DNA of 64,000 bases from Paraburkholderia atlantica (GCF_009362785.1 NZ_WHNQ01000005.1:1-64000), one strand, 5' to 3'. Positions 35,882 through 48,225 are shown, numbered from the stretch's first letter. Notes: a model not told the origin generated them from the sequence alone. Translations and numbers: made by a program.

Positions 35882-37540
35882 TCAGGCCGGCTTCGCCTTC
35901 GAGGCACCCATCATCCGCGTGATGTAGTACTGCTGCGCAATCGACAGCACGTTGTTCACGACGTAGTACAGCACGAGACCCGCGGGGAAGAAGAAGAACA
36001 TCACCGAGAACGCGATCGGCATGAACATCATCATCTTCGCCTGAACCGGGTCCGGCGGCGTCGGGTTCAGCTTGGTCTGCAGGAACATCGACACGGCCAT
36101 CAGCACCGGCAGGATGAAGTACGGGTCCTGTTGCGACAGATCCTGAATCCACCAAATCCACGGCGCGCCGCGCATTTCAACCGACGACAGCAGCACCCAG
36201 TACAGCGAGATGAACACCGGAATCTGGATCACGACCGGCAGACAGCCGCCGAACGGATTGACCTTCTCGGTCTTGTACAGCTCCATCAGCGCCGCGTTCA
36301 TCTTCTGCGGATCGCCCTTGAAGCGCTCGCGCAGCGCCTGCATGCGCGGCGTGATCGCCTTCATGCGCGCCATCGACTTGTAGCTCGCGGCCGACAGCGG
36401 GAAGAACACCGCCTTGATCAGCAGCGTGAGCAGTACGATCGACCAGCCCCAGTTGCCGACATAGCTGTGGATCTTCGACAGCAGCCAGAACAGCGGCTTA
36501 GCGATGATCGTGACCCAACCGTAGTCCTTCACCAGATCGAGGCCCGGCGCGATGCCCGCGAGCATCTGCTCTTCTTCCGGACCGGCGAACAGACGCGCGG
36601 ACACGCTGACGGTCTGGCCCGGCTGGATGGTCGGCATCGCCTGCTTCATGCCGACGCGATACAGCGACGGATCGATCTTCTCGGCGTAGAAGTCACGCTT
36701 CACGCCTTCCTGCGGAATCCAGGCCGACGCGAAGTAATGCTGGACCATCGCAACCCAACCGTCGTTGGCCGACGTCGCGAAGTCCTGCTTGTTCTTGTCG
36801 AGATCGCCGAACGTCATCTTCTGGAAATGATGTTCGTTCGTGTAAACAGCCGGTCCGATGAACGTGTGCGAGAAGCGCGGCGTTTCGACCGGCTGGTCGT
36901 CGCGCACGAGTTCCATATAGACCTGCGGCGTCACCGGCGCGGTGCCGACGTTCTGAACCTTCGTCTCGACGCCGATCACATAGCTGCCGCGCGTGAACGT
37001 ATACGTCTTGATGACCCGGAGGCCGCCCTTTTCCGGCGACTCGAAGCTCATCTGGAACGAGTTCTGACCGTCAGCCAGGTGGGTAGGCTGATTCGGCATC
37101 AGCGTGAAGACGTCGTTGTGATTCGGGAAGTCACCGCCGAGCAGGCCGGTGCGCGCCAGATACGTGTGGCTGTTCGTCTTGTCGAACAGTGTGATCACGA
37201 GATCCGGCTGCTTGCCGTCGCCCTGCTTGATGAGCGACAGGCGCGACAGTGTGCCGCCGCGGGTGTCGATTTCGCCGGTGTAGACGTCTGTGCCGAACTT
37301 CACGAGTTGCGATTGCTCGGTCGCCGGCGCGTTGCCGGGGGCGGCCGCGTTAGTGGCCGGCAGATCGGCCGGCTGGGTGCCCGGCGTCGTTGTGCCCGGC
37401 GCGGCAGTGCCGGCGGTCTGGGTCGGCGTCGTGCTCGGGAAGAACATCGACGGGCGTCCGTGGTCGCGTTGCCAGTTGTCGAACAGCATGACAGCTGACA
37501 TAAAAAAGATGACCCATAGGACGGTGCGTTTGATATCCAT
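35882..37540 (-). CDS. yidC: YidC, membrane protein insertase
   Basis: Inserts and folds inner-membrane proteins with or without Sec. The 552 residues start with a membrane segment (about 6-22), then a Thr/Pro/Ala-rich linker (about 35-80), the large periplasmic beta domain (about 80-340) and the conserved five-helix core, with the hydrophilic-groove Arg in the [11 protein letters not shown] region and NPFGGCLP. It is read after rnpA and yidD on the same strand, the conserved order. Confidence 0.97.
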   Translation of the reverse strand: MDIKRTVLWVIFFMSAVMLFDNWQRDHGRPSMFFPSTTPTQTAGTAAPGTTTPGTQPADLPATNAAAPGNAPATEQSQLVKFGTDVYTGEIDTRGGTLSRLSLIKQGDGKQPDLVITLFDKTNSHTYLARTGLLGGDFPNHNDVFTLMPNQPTHLADGQNSFQMSFESPEKGGLRVIKTYTFTRGSYVIGVETKVQNVGTAPVTPQVYMELVRDDQPVETPRFSHTFIGPAVYTNEHHFQKMTFGDLDKNKQDFATSANDGWVAMVQHYFASAWIPQEGVKRDFYAEKIDPSLYRVGMKQAMPTIQPGQTVSVSARLFAGPEEEQMLAGIAPGLDLVKDYGWVTIIAKPLFWLLSKIHSYVGNWGWSIVLLTLLIKAVFFPLSAASYKSMARMKAITPRMQALRERFKGDPQKMNAALMELYKTEKVNPFGGCLPVVIQIPVFISLYWVLLSSVEMRGAPWIWWIQDLSQQDPYFILPVLMAVSMFLQTKLNPTPPDPVQAKMMMFMPIAFSVMFFFFPAGLVLYYVVNNVLSIAQQYYITRMMGASKAKPA

Positions 37541-37570
37541 GCGTTGTCTCAGTGTCGATGGAACGGCGCG

Positions 37571-37801
37571 TCAGCGCTTTTCAGAAGTGGGTGGCGGGAC
37601 GAGATCGATGCCACCCGCGGAAAACGGGTGGCAGCGGCAAACACGCCTCACGGCGAGATAAGTCCCGCGCGCGGCGCCATGATACTGGATTGCCTCGCGC
37701 GCGTAATCAGAGCAGGAAGGGTAAAAACGGCACCGGTTGCCGAGCATGGGGCTCACGGCAAGCTTGTAAAAACGCAATAAAGCGAGAAGTACCGTTTGCA
37801 T
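37571..37801 (-). CDS. yidD: YidD, membrane insertion factor
   Basis: The small 76-residue protein helps YidC-dependent insertion. It has an N-terminal amphipathic helix ([13 protein letters not shown]) and the family core [15 protein letters not shown], with three conserved cysteines overall, then [13 protein letters not shown] start it at ATG 37801; the frame continues 36 codons upstream into the rnpA region without family support. It lies 30 bp before yidC. Confidence 0.92.
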   Translation of the reverse strand: MQTVLLALLRFYKLAVSPMLGNRCRFYPSCSDYAREAIQYHGAARGTYLAVRRVCRCHPFSAGGIDLVPPPTSEKR

Positions 37802-37913
37802 GGCAGGTGCGGCCGTACGGCGCCGCGCAACGTGAAGTACCGGGCGACGCCTGCGCCGTGAAGCTGCCGGCGTAACGCCCGTTGCAGCGACCTTATTGTG
37901 GGCGGTCACTGCG

Positions 37914-38333
37914 TCATTCCGTCCTGGGCGCCTCCGCGGGCGGCGCCTGACGACGGGTAATTTCGCGCGCTGCCTTGTCGAGCAACGCCTCGATTTCGCT
38001 GCGGCACAGCGCCTTTAACGGCGACGACGACGCGCTCGGCAAAGCTTTTTTGTCGAAACGCGTGTGTAGACGCAGCAGCACATCCCAACCGCCGAATTCC
38101 GCGCGACGCAGCCGGAAGGCTTCACGCGCGATCCGACGCACCAGATTACGCGTGGCTGCGCGCGGCGCATACTTCTTGCCGATCACGAGGCCAAGACGCG
38201 CCTCATTGCCGGTGGGCCGGCCGTACACGACGAAGTGCGCGGTACGGCGCCACGGCCGCAAACGAAAAACGGATGAAAATTCATCCGTTTTTAGCAGCCT
38301 TGCGGCTTTGGGGAAGGCGGCTTGCGCTCGCAA
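37914..38333 (-). CDS. rnpA: RnpA, protein subunit of ribonuclease P
   Basis: Binds the RNase P RNA and aids 5' maturation of tRNAs. The basic core has the RNR-type signature [14 protein letters not shown], and [17 protein letters not shown] is the family N-terminus. No ATG lies just before it. TTG 38333 gives 139 residues, the normal length. The only upstream ATG (38453) would give 179 residues and overlap rpmH by 41 nt in another frame. I prefer TTG, but the start is uncertain. Confidence 0.88.
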   Translation of the reverse strand: MRAQAAFPKAARLLKTDEFSSVFRLRPWRRTAHFVVYGRPTGNEARLGLVIGKKYAPRAATRNLVRRIAREAFRLRRAEFGGWDVLLRLHTRFDKKALPSASSSPLKALCRSEIEALLDKAAREITRRQAPPAEAPRTE

Positions 38334-38412
38334 CGGAACCGAGCCCGGTTGCTGCGCCCCGGCCGCTCCCGCTTCGCCGCAGGCTTCGGTCACAGCGCGC
38401 AATCCGCTTGCC

Positions 38413-38547
38413 TTAGATCGCGAGGCGCTTGCGGCCCTTTGCGCGACGTGCATTGATGACCTTGCGGCCGCCAGCGGTCTTCATGCGAACGCGGAAGCCA
38501 TGGGTGCGCTTGCGACGGGTAACGGAAGGTTGGTAAGTACGTTTCAT
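38413..38547 (-). CDS. rpmH: Ribosomal protein bL34
   Basis: The 44-residue protein [18 protein letters not shown]… ending KGRKRLAI is a near-invariant bL34 of the large ribosomal subunit. It is too short for usual ORF cut-offs but certain from sequence. It is the first gene of the leftward rpmH-rnpA-yidD-yidC block and faces dnaA across a 384-bp gap. Confidence 0.98.
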
Positions 38548-38931
38548 GTTGCTCTCACTTGATCGAAAAAAACCGCGCGATCATCGCTGAAAGCGCAATG
38601 GCCGGTGGTTTACTGGAATTGGTTTTCGCGGAACCCGCTATTTAAACCGGTTTTCCGTTGGCCGTCAATAGTTTAGCCCGCTTCTGACGCAGCCGACGTT
38701 TCCCGGGCGATGTGATCGGTCCCTGTGGATAACTCACTTTCGGCTCCGTTTTGGCGTTAGAATCTCGCCTTACTTCCCAAAAATGTTGCACGTCGCTCCG
38801 GCACGTTTGTCCCGCAGACCCCTTGTGGCACAAGCGCCTGGGGCCGTTACGCCTGGCTGCTCAGGGCCTTGTTGCGCGCGCGCGACAGGGGCAGCGGCGA
38901 CCGCCGTGCACACCATAACGATAGCAACTTG
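38548..38931. other. rpmH-dnaA intergenic control region
   Basis: This 384-bp divergent gap has one perfect DnaA box (38724-38732) and, about 25 bp downstream, a TAGAAT -10-like box (38758-38763) for dnaA with only a weak -35. In many bacteria this gap is oriC, but a single perfect box is thin evidence here. Confidence 0.6.
38724..38732 (-). promoter_or_regulatory. DnaA box upstream of dnaA
   Basis: TGTGGATAA is the exact reverse complement of TTATCCACA. It lies just upstream of a dnaA -10-like element, which fits autoregulation. Confidence 0.7.
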
Positions 38932-40530
38932 ATGAACGAATTCTGGCAACACTGTTCCGCATTGCTGGAGCGTGAGCTTACGCCCCAGCAGTACGTGACG
39001 TGGATCAAACCCTTGGCCCCGGTCGCCTTCGACGCCGATGCGAACACGTTGAGCATTGCCGCGCCGAACCGCTTCAAGCTCGACTGGGTCAAGAGCCAGT
39101 TCTCCGGCCGCATCGCGGATATGGCCCGCGATTTCTGGCACGCGCCGGTGGACGTGCAATTCGTACTGGACCCGAAGGCCGGTATGCGCGGCCCGGCGGC
39201 CGCAGCGCCGGCTCCGTCGTCGGCGCGCCCGGCTTCGACCGCGCCGCAAGGCGGTAATGCCGGCGGCGGCGCAGCCGTGGATGCCGCTGTCGGCGCCGTG
39301 CAGGCCGCGCATGCCGCGCGCGCGAATCCCGCGGCCGCGGCAGCGGCGCTCGCCGCACAAAGCGCGAATCCGCGCAGCGCCGCCGAAGACGCTGCCGACC
39401 TCGATCTGCCGAGCCTCGACGCGAACGAAGCCGCCGCTGGGCGTCGCACGTGGCGGCCCGGCCAGGGCGCGGGCGCGGCGGCAACCAGCGAAAGCGACTC
39501 GATGTACGAGCGCTCGAAGCTGAACCCCGTCCTGACCTTCGACAACTTCGTGACCGGTAAGGCGAATCAGCTTGCGCGTGCCGCGGCGATCCAGGTCGCC
39601 GACAACCCCGGCATCTCATATAACCCGCTGTTCCTGTACGGTGGCGTCGGCCTCGGCAAGACCCACCTAATCCACGCGATCGGCAACCAGTTGCTGATGG
39701 ACAAACCCGGCGCGCGGATTCGCTACATTCACGCTGAACAGTACGTGTCCGATGTCGTGAAGGCGTACCAGCGCAAGGCGTTCGACGACTTCAAGCGCTA
39801 CTACCACTCGCTCGACCTGCTGCTGATCGACGATATTCAGTTCTTTTCGGGCAAGTCGCGCACGCAAGAGGAATTCTTCTACGCGTTCGAGGCGCTGGTC
39901 GCAAACAAGGCGCAGGTGATCATCACGAGCGATACGTATCCGAAGGAAATTTCGGGTATCGACGATCGCCTGATCTCGCGCTTCGACTCCGGCCTGACGG
40001 TGGCGATCGAGCCGCCCGAACTCGAAATGCGCGTCGCGATTCTGATGCGCAAGGCGCAATCGGAGTTCGTGAGCCTGAACGAGGACGTGGCATTCTTCGT
40101 CGCGAAGCATCTGCGCTCGAACGTGCGCGAGCTCGAGGGCGCGCTTCGCAAGATCCTCGCGTATTCGAAGTTCCACGGCCGCGAAATCACGATCGAACTG
40201 ACCAAGGAAGCGCTGAAAGACCTGCTGACGGTGCAGAACCGGCAGATTTCGGTGGAAAACATCCAGAAGACGGTCGCCGACTTTTACAGCATCAAGGTCG
40301 CGGACATGTATTCGAAGAAGCGTCCGGCGAACATCGCGCGGCCGCGGCAGATCGCGATGTACCTGGCGAAGGAACTGACGCAGAAGAGCCTGCCGGAAAT
40401 CGGCGAGCTGTTCGGCGGGCGCGACCACACGACGGTACTGCACGCGGTGCGCAAGATCGCCGACGAGCGCAGCAAGGACGCGCAGTTGAACCACGAACTG
40501 CACGTGCTGGAACAGACGCTGAAGGGCTAA
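38932..40530 (+). CDS. dnaA: DnaA, replication initiator
   Basis: AAA+ initiator that opens oriC. The 532 residues run from ATG 38932. Domain I begins [14 protein letters not shown]; an Ala-rich domain II linker (about 85-190) is longer than in E. coli; domain III has Walker [11 protein letters not shown] and Walker [10 protein letters not shown]; domain IV has the DNA-binding signature [15 protein letters not shown]. The frame is open upstream, but the MNEFW start is the family start. It is divergent from rpmH and followed by dnaN. Confidence 0.98.
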   Translation: MNEFWQHCSALLERELTPQQYVTWIKPLAPVAFDADANTLSIAAPNRFKLDWVKSQFSGRIADMARDFWHAPVDVQFVLDPKAGMRGPAAAAPAPSSARPASTAPQGGNAGGGAAVDAAVGAVQAAHAARANPAAAAAALAAQSANPRSAAEDAADLDLPSLDANEAAAGRRTWRPGQGAGAAATSESDSMYERSKLNPVLTFDNFVTGKANQLARAAAIQVADNPGISYNPLFLYGGVGLGKTHLIHAIGNQLLMDKPGARIRYIHAEQYVSDVVKAYQRKAFDDFKRYYHSLDLLLIDDIQFFSGKSRTQEEFFYAFEALVANKAQVIITSDTYPKEISGIDDRLISRFDSGLTVAIEPPELEMRVAILMRKAQSEFVSLNEDVAFFVAKHLRSNVRELEGALRKILAYSKFHGREITIELTKEALKDLLTVQNRQISVENIQKTVADFYSIKVADMYSKKRPANIARPRQIAMYLAKELTQKSLPEIGELFGGRDHTTVLHAVRKIADERSKDAQLNHELHVLEQTLKG

Positions 40531-41017
40531 ACGAGCTGGCCACACGCGACCGTGAAACGGACGTGGGCGGCAGGAATTGGTGCGAAGTAGAGAAACGGGC
40601 AGGGGACCAACAACCCGGCGGCGCAGCCGGGTCCTGACGGGGAATGAAAAGGAACGCGACGGTAAACGAGCCGCAGCGACGCAAAGGCGCGGCGAACCCG
40701 TGACGAATCTGCGACGCGACCGGCCCGAAGTGGCGGAAAAACGCGCCCGCGAACCGGTAGCACCGGGCAGCGGCGTGAGAGACCATCAGCAACCCGGACC
40801 ACGCCCCGCAAAATCGACCTGTTTATTCCCGAACTCGCCCCCATTTTAGTGGGGCGGTCCCGTTTTCAGGCACAATACAGGTTTAACCGCCCGGCGGCGA
40901 CGGGCGGATTTCACGCCGTGTCGGGCGCTTTTCGTGGCGCCGGCGGGGAGCCGTGGCTGCACGCTGAAATGCTTGTCCCGTAAGGCGTGCAGGCCGTTAT
41001 ATCAACGAAGGAACCCT
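40531..41017 (+). other. dnaA-dnaN intergenic region, no gene seen
   Basis: This 487-bp gap has no supported ORF. A CCCC-ATTTTAGT-GGGG hairpin-like element with following CGTTTT (about 40846-40866) may end dnaA transcription. The stretch after it (CACAATAC, about 40871-40878) could hold the dnaN -10. I see no DnaA box. Confidence 0.5.
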
Positions 41018-42121
41018 ATGCAACTGGTCAAGACCGAACGCGACAACCTCCTCAGGCCGCTGCAAACCGTGAGCGGCATCGTCGAACGCCGCCATACGTT
41101 GCCGATCCTCGCCAATTTGCTGATCACCAAGAACGGTCCTGACGTATCGTTCCTGTCGACCGACCTCGAGTTGCAGATCACCACGCGCGCCGATTTCGGT
41201 GTCGGCGGCGATTCGGTCGCGACCACGGTGGCGGCGCGCAAGCTCCTCGACATTCTGCGCGCGATGCCCGACGGCCAGGTCACGCTGACGCTGAATGACA
41301 AGCGCCTGACCGTGCAATCCGGCAAGAGCCGCTTTGCGCTGCAAACGCTCGCCGCGGACGAATTCCCGACCGTTGCTCAGGCTAAAGACTACGGCGCGAG
41401 CCTCGTGGTTCCGCAAAAGACCTTCCGCCAGCTGCTCGGCATGGTCCATTTCTCGATGGCCCAGCAGGACATCCGCTACTACCTGAACGGCATGTTGCTG
41501 GTGGTGGACGGCGATCAGCTGATGGCGGTCGCAACGGACGGCCACCGTCTCGCGTTCTCGTCGATGAAGATCGAGGGCTCGTTCGCGCGCCAGGAAGTGA
41601 TCATTCCGCGCAAGACGATTCTCGAGCTGCAGCGCCTGCTCGAAGACATCGACGACACGCTGAACATCGACATCGCGCAGACGCAGGTCAAGTTCACGTT
41701 CGGCCAGGTCGAACTCGTGTCGAAGCTCGTGGAAGGCAAGTTCCCCGACTTCCAGCGCGTGATTCCGAAGTCGCACAAGAACAAATTCCAGATCGGCCGT
41801 GAAGAACTGCAGCGCTCGCTGCAACGCGCGGCGATTCTGACGTCGGATAAGTTCAAGGGCGTGCGCTGCATCGTCGAGCCGGGCCAGTTGAAGATCATGT
41901 CGACCAACGCCGATCAGGAAGAGGCACAGGAAGAACTGGAAATCGCATACGACGGCGACAGCGTCGATATCGGGTTCAACGTCACGTATCTGCTCGACGT
42001 GCTTGCGAACCTGAAGGTCGACATGTTGCAGGTGAGCCTGGGTGATGCCAGCTCCAGCGCGTTGATCACGATTCCCGAGAACGACGAATTCAAGTACGTG
42101 GTGATGCCGATGCGCATCTGA
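41018..42121 (+). CDS. dnaN: DnaN, DNA polymerase III beta sliding clamp
   Basis: Ring-shaped processivity clamp of 367 residues, the normal length, with three clamp domains. The N-terminus MQLVKTERDNLLRPLQ and the C-terminus EFKYVVMPMRI are canonical. ATG 41018 is preceded by GAAGGAA; the frame extends 28 codons upstream without support. It lies between dnaA and gyrB in conserved order. Confidence 0.98.
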   Translation: MQLVKTERDNLLRPLQTVSGIVERRHTLPILANLLITKNGPDVSFLSTDLELQITTRADFGVGGDSVATTVAARKLLDILRAMPDGQVTLTLNDKRLTVQSGKSRFALQTLAADEFPTVAQAKDYGASLVVPQKTFRQLLGMVHFSMAQQDIRYYLNGMLLVVDGDQLMAVATDGHRLAFSSMKIEGSFARQEVIIPRKTILELQRLLEDIDDTLNIDIAQTQVKFTFGQVELVSKLVEGKFPDFQRVIPKSHKNKFQIGREELQRSLQRAAILTSDKFKGVRCIVEPGQLKIMSTNADQEEAQEELEIAYDGDSVDIGFNVTYLLDVLANLKVDMLQVSLGDASSSALITIPENDEFKYVVMPMRI

Positions 42122-42146
42122 CGCGTCCAACATCAAGAAGAACACC

Positions 42147-42176
42147 AAGGGGCGCAGCGCCCCTTTGGCGTTTTTA
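42147..42176 (+). terminator. Weak terminator between dnaN and gyrB
   Basis: AAGGGGC and GCCCCTT arms (42147-42165) with a 5-nt loop are followed by TTGGCGTTTTT. The T run is offset by several bases, so read-through into gyrB is likely. Confidence 0.5.
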
Positions 42177-42187
42177 TGGCGTTTTGA

Positions 42188-44707
<2,520 letters not shown>

Positions 44708-44738
44708 GGGTTGGTGTAGATAGCCACATACCCTGAGA

Positions 44739-44780
44739 AAAACGGGCCCATAAGTTGAGAAACTTATGGGCCCGTTTTCG
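44739..44780. terminator. gyrB terminator with an 18-bp perfect stem
   Basis: AAAACGGGCCCATAAGTT (44739-44756) and its exact complement (44761-44778) enclose the loop GAGA. It ends in TTTT on both strands and lies 32 bp after the gyrB stop. Confidence 0.85.
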
Positions 44781-45068
44781 TTAATAGATCATTCGTTGTT
44801 GCTCCGGCATACGTGACAACGTACCGAACCGATACACACCCCGGCGTGAGTCTGACCAGTTCGATTTGTCGACATGGCGGATACCCTGTGGATCGCCGGT
44901 TGTCGCGAAGACAGTGATGGAAAATGGAAGGACACGCCCGTCTCCGTATGAAGCGGAACTGACCCATACAACTGCGTCATGGCGACGAAGCTCGTTGCAG
45001 ACGCAAAAGTCACAGTTGCAACAACTTATTTGCCAGTCAGCATTGTGACCCCGACAATCGAGCGCAAC

Positions 45069-45077
45069 TTATCCACA
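45069..45077 (+). promoter_or_regulatory. DnaA box
   Basis: Exact TTATCCACA, 184 bp from the next perfect box. Confidence 0.65.
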
Positions 45078-45252
45078 CCCGGCTCTGGAAAACCTTTGTA
45101 AAAGCAGCCGAACACGCTGTGGGCGAAATCTTGATAAATGCGCAACGTTTACAGGCCGACAAAAAATTGTCCCTTGCTCCGTTAACCTGTCCGCCCGCGC
45201 TCCCGAGGGTTATCGATTCCGCAGCGCATTGATCCGTAAACGAACTTCCAAG

Positions 45253-45261
45253 TTATCCACA
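45253..45261 (+). promoter_or_regulatory. DnaA box
   Basis: Exact TTATCCACA in the same orientation as the box at 45069, with AT-rich DNA between and just after. Confidence 0.65.
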
Positions 45262-45348
45262 GCCGAACGCGCCGCTTGTTAACTATTACTACGTATACAT
45301 ATACAAAGACCATAAAACCAGAGACGCAAGCCAGAGCCCGCGCAACGT

Positions 45349-45622
45349 CTACGCGCACAACGACAGCAACATCCCGACAAGCAGGCGCAGAGAACCCCCA
45401 TTCGCAAGAAATCTCGCTGCGCGATGCAACCGTAAATGCCGCACGGTCGTCGCGACCGTCTCGCCACACATAGCCTGATAAATCCGGTGCCAGTGATACG
45501 CTGGCAAACAGGCAATCTCTGCACCATCCGATATCCAGTGGTTCGTCGAGGTGATCGTAGATATGGCCGAGCACGCGTGCGAACCGCGTTTCGTATCGAG
45601 CCCGATGATCTGATTCGCGCAT
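45349..45622 (-). pseudogene. Broken AraC-family regulator (N-terminal HTH remnant, frameshifted)
   Basis: From ATG 45622 one frame reads RFARVLGHIYDHLDEPLD, the usual start of an AraC-type HTH. At about 45520-45535 homology jumps to another frame, which continues EIACLPAYHWHRIYQAM and GETVATTVRHLRLHRAA, the next part of the same domain. The shift is a small indel, and sequence beyond about 45400 no longer looks like a regulator. The relatives I know are AraC proteins with a GyrI-like C-terminal domain. The gene is dead in both frames. Confidence 0.75.
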
Positions 45623-45886
45623 GACAGGCTAGACCTCAGAAAATTGGCGCGAGAGGATGCGAACAAAGTATCACGCCGGTGCGTGTCGGCCGTTTACCAA
45701 AACCTGTGGATTTAACGCGGTCCGCGACACGCGGATTAAGCGCCTGTTGACCGCGAAATGCGCACGCGCGTGAGCGCGAGTGCCAAACGCGCAGCACCGG
45801 TAAACACCCCAACCCCCGTAACGTGACGCTGCCCCAATTTGGCGCTATCGTGTAATACACACCACCAGCAGCAAGTCGCCAGCAGC

Positions 45887-45951
45887 AAGCAACCCGCAAG
45901 CAACCCGCAAGCAACCCGCAAGCAACCCGCAAGCAACCCGCAAGCAACCGC
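45887..45951 (+). repeat. 11-bp tandem repeat, five perfect copies plus one shortened
   Basis: AAGCAACCCGC repeats head to tail from 45887 to 45941, followed by AAGCAACCGC (45942-45951), which lacks one C. It lies about 60 bp before eutB. The unit is 11 bp, about one helical turn, so the copies face the same side of the DNA. It could be a variable-number repeat or a protein-binding array. Confidence 0.9.
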
Positions 45952-46011
45952 AGCATCTAACCCTCGTTCCAATTCCTCTTCACGTTCGCGCGAAGCAATG
46001 GAGCCGCAACC

Positions 46012-47406
46012 ATGAGCTACACCGAGTCCATCGGCAGTCGCACATACCGCTTCGCCGATTTGAAGACCCTGCTCGCCAAATCGAGCCCGCAACGCTCGGG
46101 AGACCAACTCGCAGGCATCGCAGCAGCGTGCGAAGAAGAGCGAGTCGCCGCCAAGATGGCGCTAGCCCAAGTGCCGCTACGTACGTTCCTGAACGACCCG
46201 CTGATCCCCTACGAATCCGACGAAGTCACCCGCCTGATCATCGACGAGCACTCGCCCCAAGCCTTCGCCGAAATCTCCCATCTGACCGTAGGCGACTTCC
46301 GCAACTGGCTGCTCAGCACCGCAACCGACACCGACGCACTCACCCGCATCACCCAGGGCCTCACACCAGAAATGGTCGCCGCGGTGTCGAAGCTGATGCG
46401 CAACCAGGACCTGATCGCCGCCTCCCGTAAACGCCCGGTGATCACCCGCTTTCGCAACACGGTCGGTTTACCGGGCCGCATGTCCGTACGCCTGCAACCG
46501 AACCACCCAACCGACGACGTCAAAGGCATCGCCGCCTCGATGCTCGACGGCCTGATGTACGGCTGCGGCGACGCCCTAATCGGCATCAATCCCGCCAGCG
46601 ACAACCTCGCCGCGATCACAAAACTGCTGCTGATGATCGACGACTTCCGTCAGCGCTATCAGGTCCCGACGCAATCGTGCGTGCTCACGCACGTAACGAG
46701 CACGATCGCCGCGATCGAAAAGGGTGCGCCTGTCGATCTGGTGTTCCAGTCGATCGCCGGCACCGAGAAAGCGAATGCGAGCTTCGGCATCTCGCTCGCT
46801 CTACTGCAGGAAGCGTACGACGCGGGGTTGTCGCTCAAACGCGGCACAGTCGGCAGCAATCTGATGTACTTCGAAACGGGGCAGGGCAGTGCGCTGTCGG
46901 CCGATGCGCATTTCGGCGTCGACCAGCAGACCTGTGAGGCGCGCGCCTACGCGGTCGCGCGCAAGTTCAAGCCGTTTCTGGTGAACACGGTGGTCGGATT
47001 CATCGGCCCCGAGTACCTGTACGACGGCAAGCAGATCACACGCGCGGGTCTCGAGGATCATTTCTGCGGCAAGCTGCTCGGCGTGCCGATGGGCTGCGAC
47101 ATCTGCTACACGAACCACGCCGAAGCGGATCAGGACGACATGGACAATCTGCTGACGCTGCTCGGCGTCGCGGGCATCAATTTCATCATGGGCGTGCCGG
47201 GTGCGGACGACGTGATGCTCAACTATCAGAGTACGTCCTTTCACGATGCGCTGTACGTGCGCGACGTGCTCGGTTTACGGCGCGCGCCTGAATTCGAGGA
47301 ATGGCTGGAGTCCATGCAGATCATCGACGAACGCGGCGCGTTGATCGGCGCATCGGCGCGGCAACCGCTGCTCGAAGGCGCGCGCGACTGGATGGGGATC
47401 GCATGA
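46012..47406 (+). CDS. eutB: Ethanolamine ammonia-lyase large subunit
   Basis: With EutC, adenosylcobalamin-dependent conversion of ethanolamine to acetaldehyde and ammonia. The 464 residues match EutB (about 453-467). Family blocks include YRFADLKTLLAKSSPQRSGD, VGLPGRMSVRLQPNHPTDD and the metal/substrate barrel residues in GCDICYTNHAEADQ. It overlaps eutC by 4 nt (ATGA). The rest of a eut operon is not here, so use as a nitrogen/carbon source without a microcompartment is likely. Confidence 0.96.
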   Translation: MSYTESIGSRTYRFADLKTLLAKSSPQRSGDQLAGIAAACEEERVAAKMALAQVPLRTFLNDPLIPYESDEVTRLIIDEHSPQAFAEISHLTVGDFRNWLLSTATDTDALTRITQGLTPEMVAAVSKLMRNQDLIAASRKRPVITRFRNTVGLPGRMSVRLQPNHPTDDVKGIAASMLDGLMYGCGDALIGINPASDNLAAITKLLLMIDDFRQRYQVPTQSCVLTHVTSTIAAIEKGAPVDLVFQSIAGTEKANASFGISLALLQEAYDAGLSLKRGTVGSNLMYFETGQGSALSADAHFGVDQQTCEARAYAVARKFKPFLVNTVVGFIGPEYLYDGKQITRAGLEDHFCGKLLGVPMGCDICYTNHAEADQDDMDNLLTLLGVAGINFIMGVPGADDVMLNYQSTSFHDALYVRDVLGLRRAPEFEEWLESMQIIDERGALIGASARQPLLEGARDWMGIA

Positions 47407-48194
47407 GCGAGAACGACGCACCCGACAAGGACCCGTGGAACGCGCTGCGTCGGTTTACGCAGGCGCGCATTGCGTTGGGCCGCGCGGGCAACAGCCTGCC
47501 GACCGCGCCATTGCTCGCGTTCAATCTTGCGCACGCGCAGGCACGCGACGCTGTGCATCATCCGCTCGATGCGGGCGCGCTCCACGCACAATTACAAGAA
47601 CAAGGTTTCGACACACTCGACGTGCATACCGCCGCGCCGGATCGCGAGCATTATTTGAGGCGGCCTGATTTGGGGCGGCGTCTGTCGGATGAGAGCCGCG
47701 CGACGCTTGCGCAACTGCCCACGCAATCGAGCGATGTGCTGTTCGTGATCGGTGATGGCCTATCGGCGTTCGCCGCATCGAAGCAGGCTGTACCGTTGCT
47801 GCAAGCTATACATCCAAAGCTCGCGGATTGGACCATCGGTCCTGTAGTGATCGCGCGTCAGGCGCGCGTTGCACTCGGCGATGAGATCGGCGAATTGCTC
47901 GACGCGAAAATCGTCGTGATGCTGATCGGCGAGCGGCCGGGCTTGAGTTCGCCCGATAGCCTCGGCATCTACATCACGTACGCGCCGAAAGTGGGTTGCA
48001 GCGACGCGCAGCGCAACTGCATTTCGAACGTGCGCCCCGAAGGGCTCGGCTATCCGCAGGCCGCGCACAAGCTGCACTATCTGCTTACGCAGGCGAAGAA
48101 ACTGAGACTCACAGGAGTGGGTTTGAAAGACGACAGCGATCAGCAACTGGCGAGCGTGCCGGCGCACCCAGCAGTGAGCGACGGTTCAACGTAG
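47403..48194 (+). CDS. eutC: Ethanolamine ammonia-lyase small subunit
   Basis: Light chain of the lyase, 263 residues, cobalamin-binding side. Family blocks are PWNALRRFTQARIALGRAG, the FVIGDGLSA region, VARQARVALGDEIG-like (VIARQARVALGDEIG) and PKVGCSDAQRNCISNVR. ATG 47403 overlaps the eutB stop as ATGA, implying coupled translation. It ends 31 bp before the convergent metal ATPase gene. Confidence 0.95.
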   Translation: MSENDAPDKDPWNALRRFTQARIALGRAGNSLPTAPLLAFNLAHAQARDAVHHPLDAGALHAQLQEQGFDTLDVHTAAPDREHYLRRPDLGRRLSDESRATLAQLPTQSSDVLFVIGDGLSAFAASKQAVPLLQAIHPKLADWTIGPVVIARQARVALGDEIGELLDAKIVVMLIGERPGLSSPDSLGIYITYAPKVGCSDAQRNCISNVRPEGLGYPQAAHKLHYLLTQAKKLRLTGVGLKDDSDQQLASVPAHPAVSDGST

Positions 48195-48225
48195 GACGCA
48201 GCGAGCGTCAACCTCGCACGCCCGC

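Larger units (their letters stand above)
44708..46011. other. gyrB-eutB non-coding region, candidate oriC segment
   Basis: This 1.3-kb region has no intact gene. It contains a strong gyrB terminator, two perfect DnaA boxes (45069-45077, 45253-45261), two weaker box-like sites with two mismatches each (near 44887 and 45705), AT-rich tracts at about 45128-45175 and 45280-45310, a broken AraC-type gene and a tandem repeat. Clustered DnaA boxes beside an AT-rich stretch near gyrB suggest an origin role. GC skew was not computed. Confidence 0.4.

Noticed and set aside
44739..44780. Transposon end or attachment site suggested by the perfect 18-bp inverted repeat
   Set aside because: It sits 32 bp after gyrB with a 4-nt loop and terminal T runs, so a terminator explains it, and no transposase is near.
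45887..45951. CRISPR array
   Set aside because: The unit is 11 bp with no spacers, and no cas genes are present.
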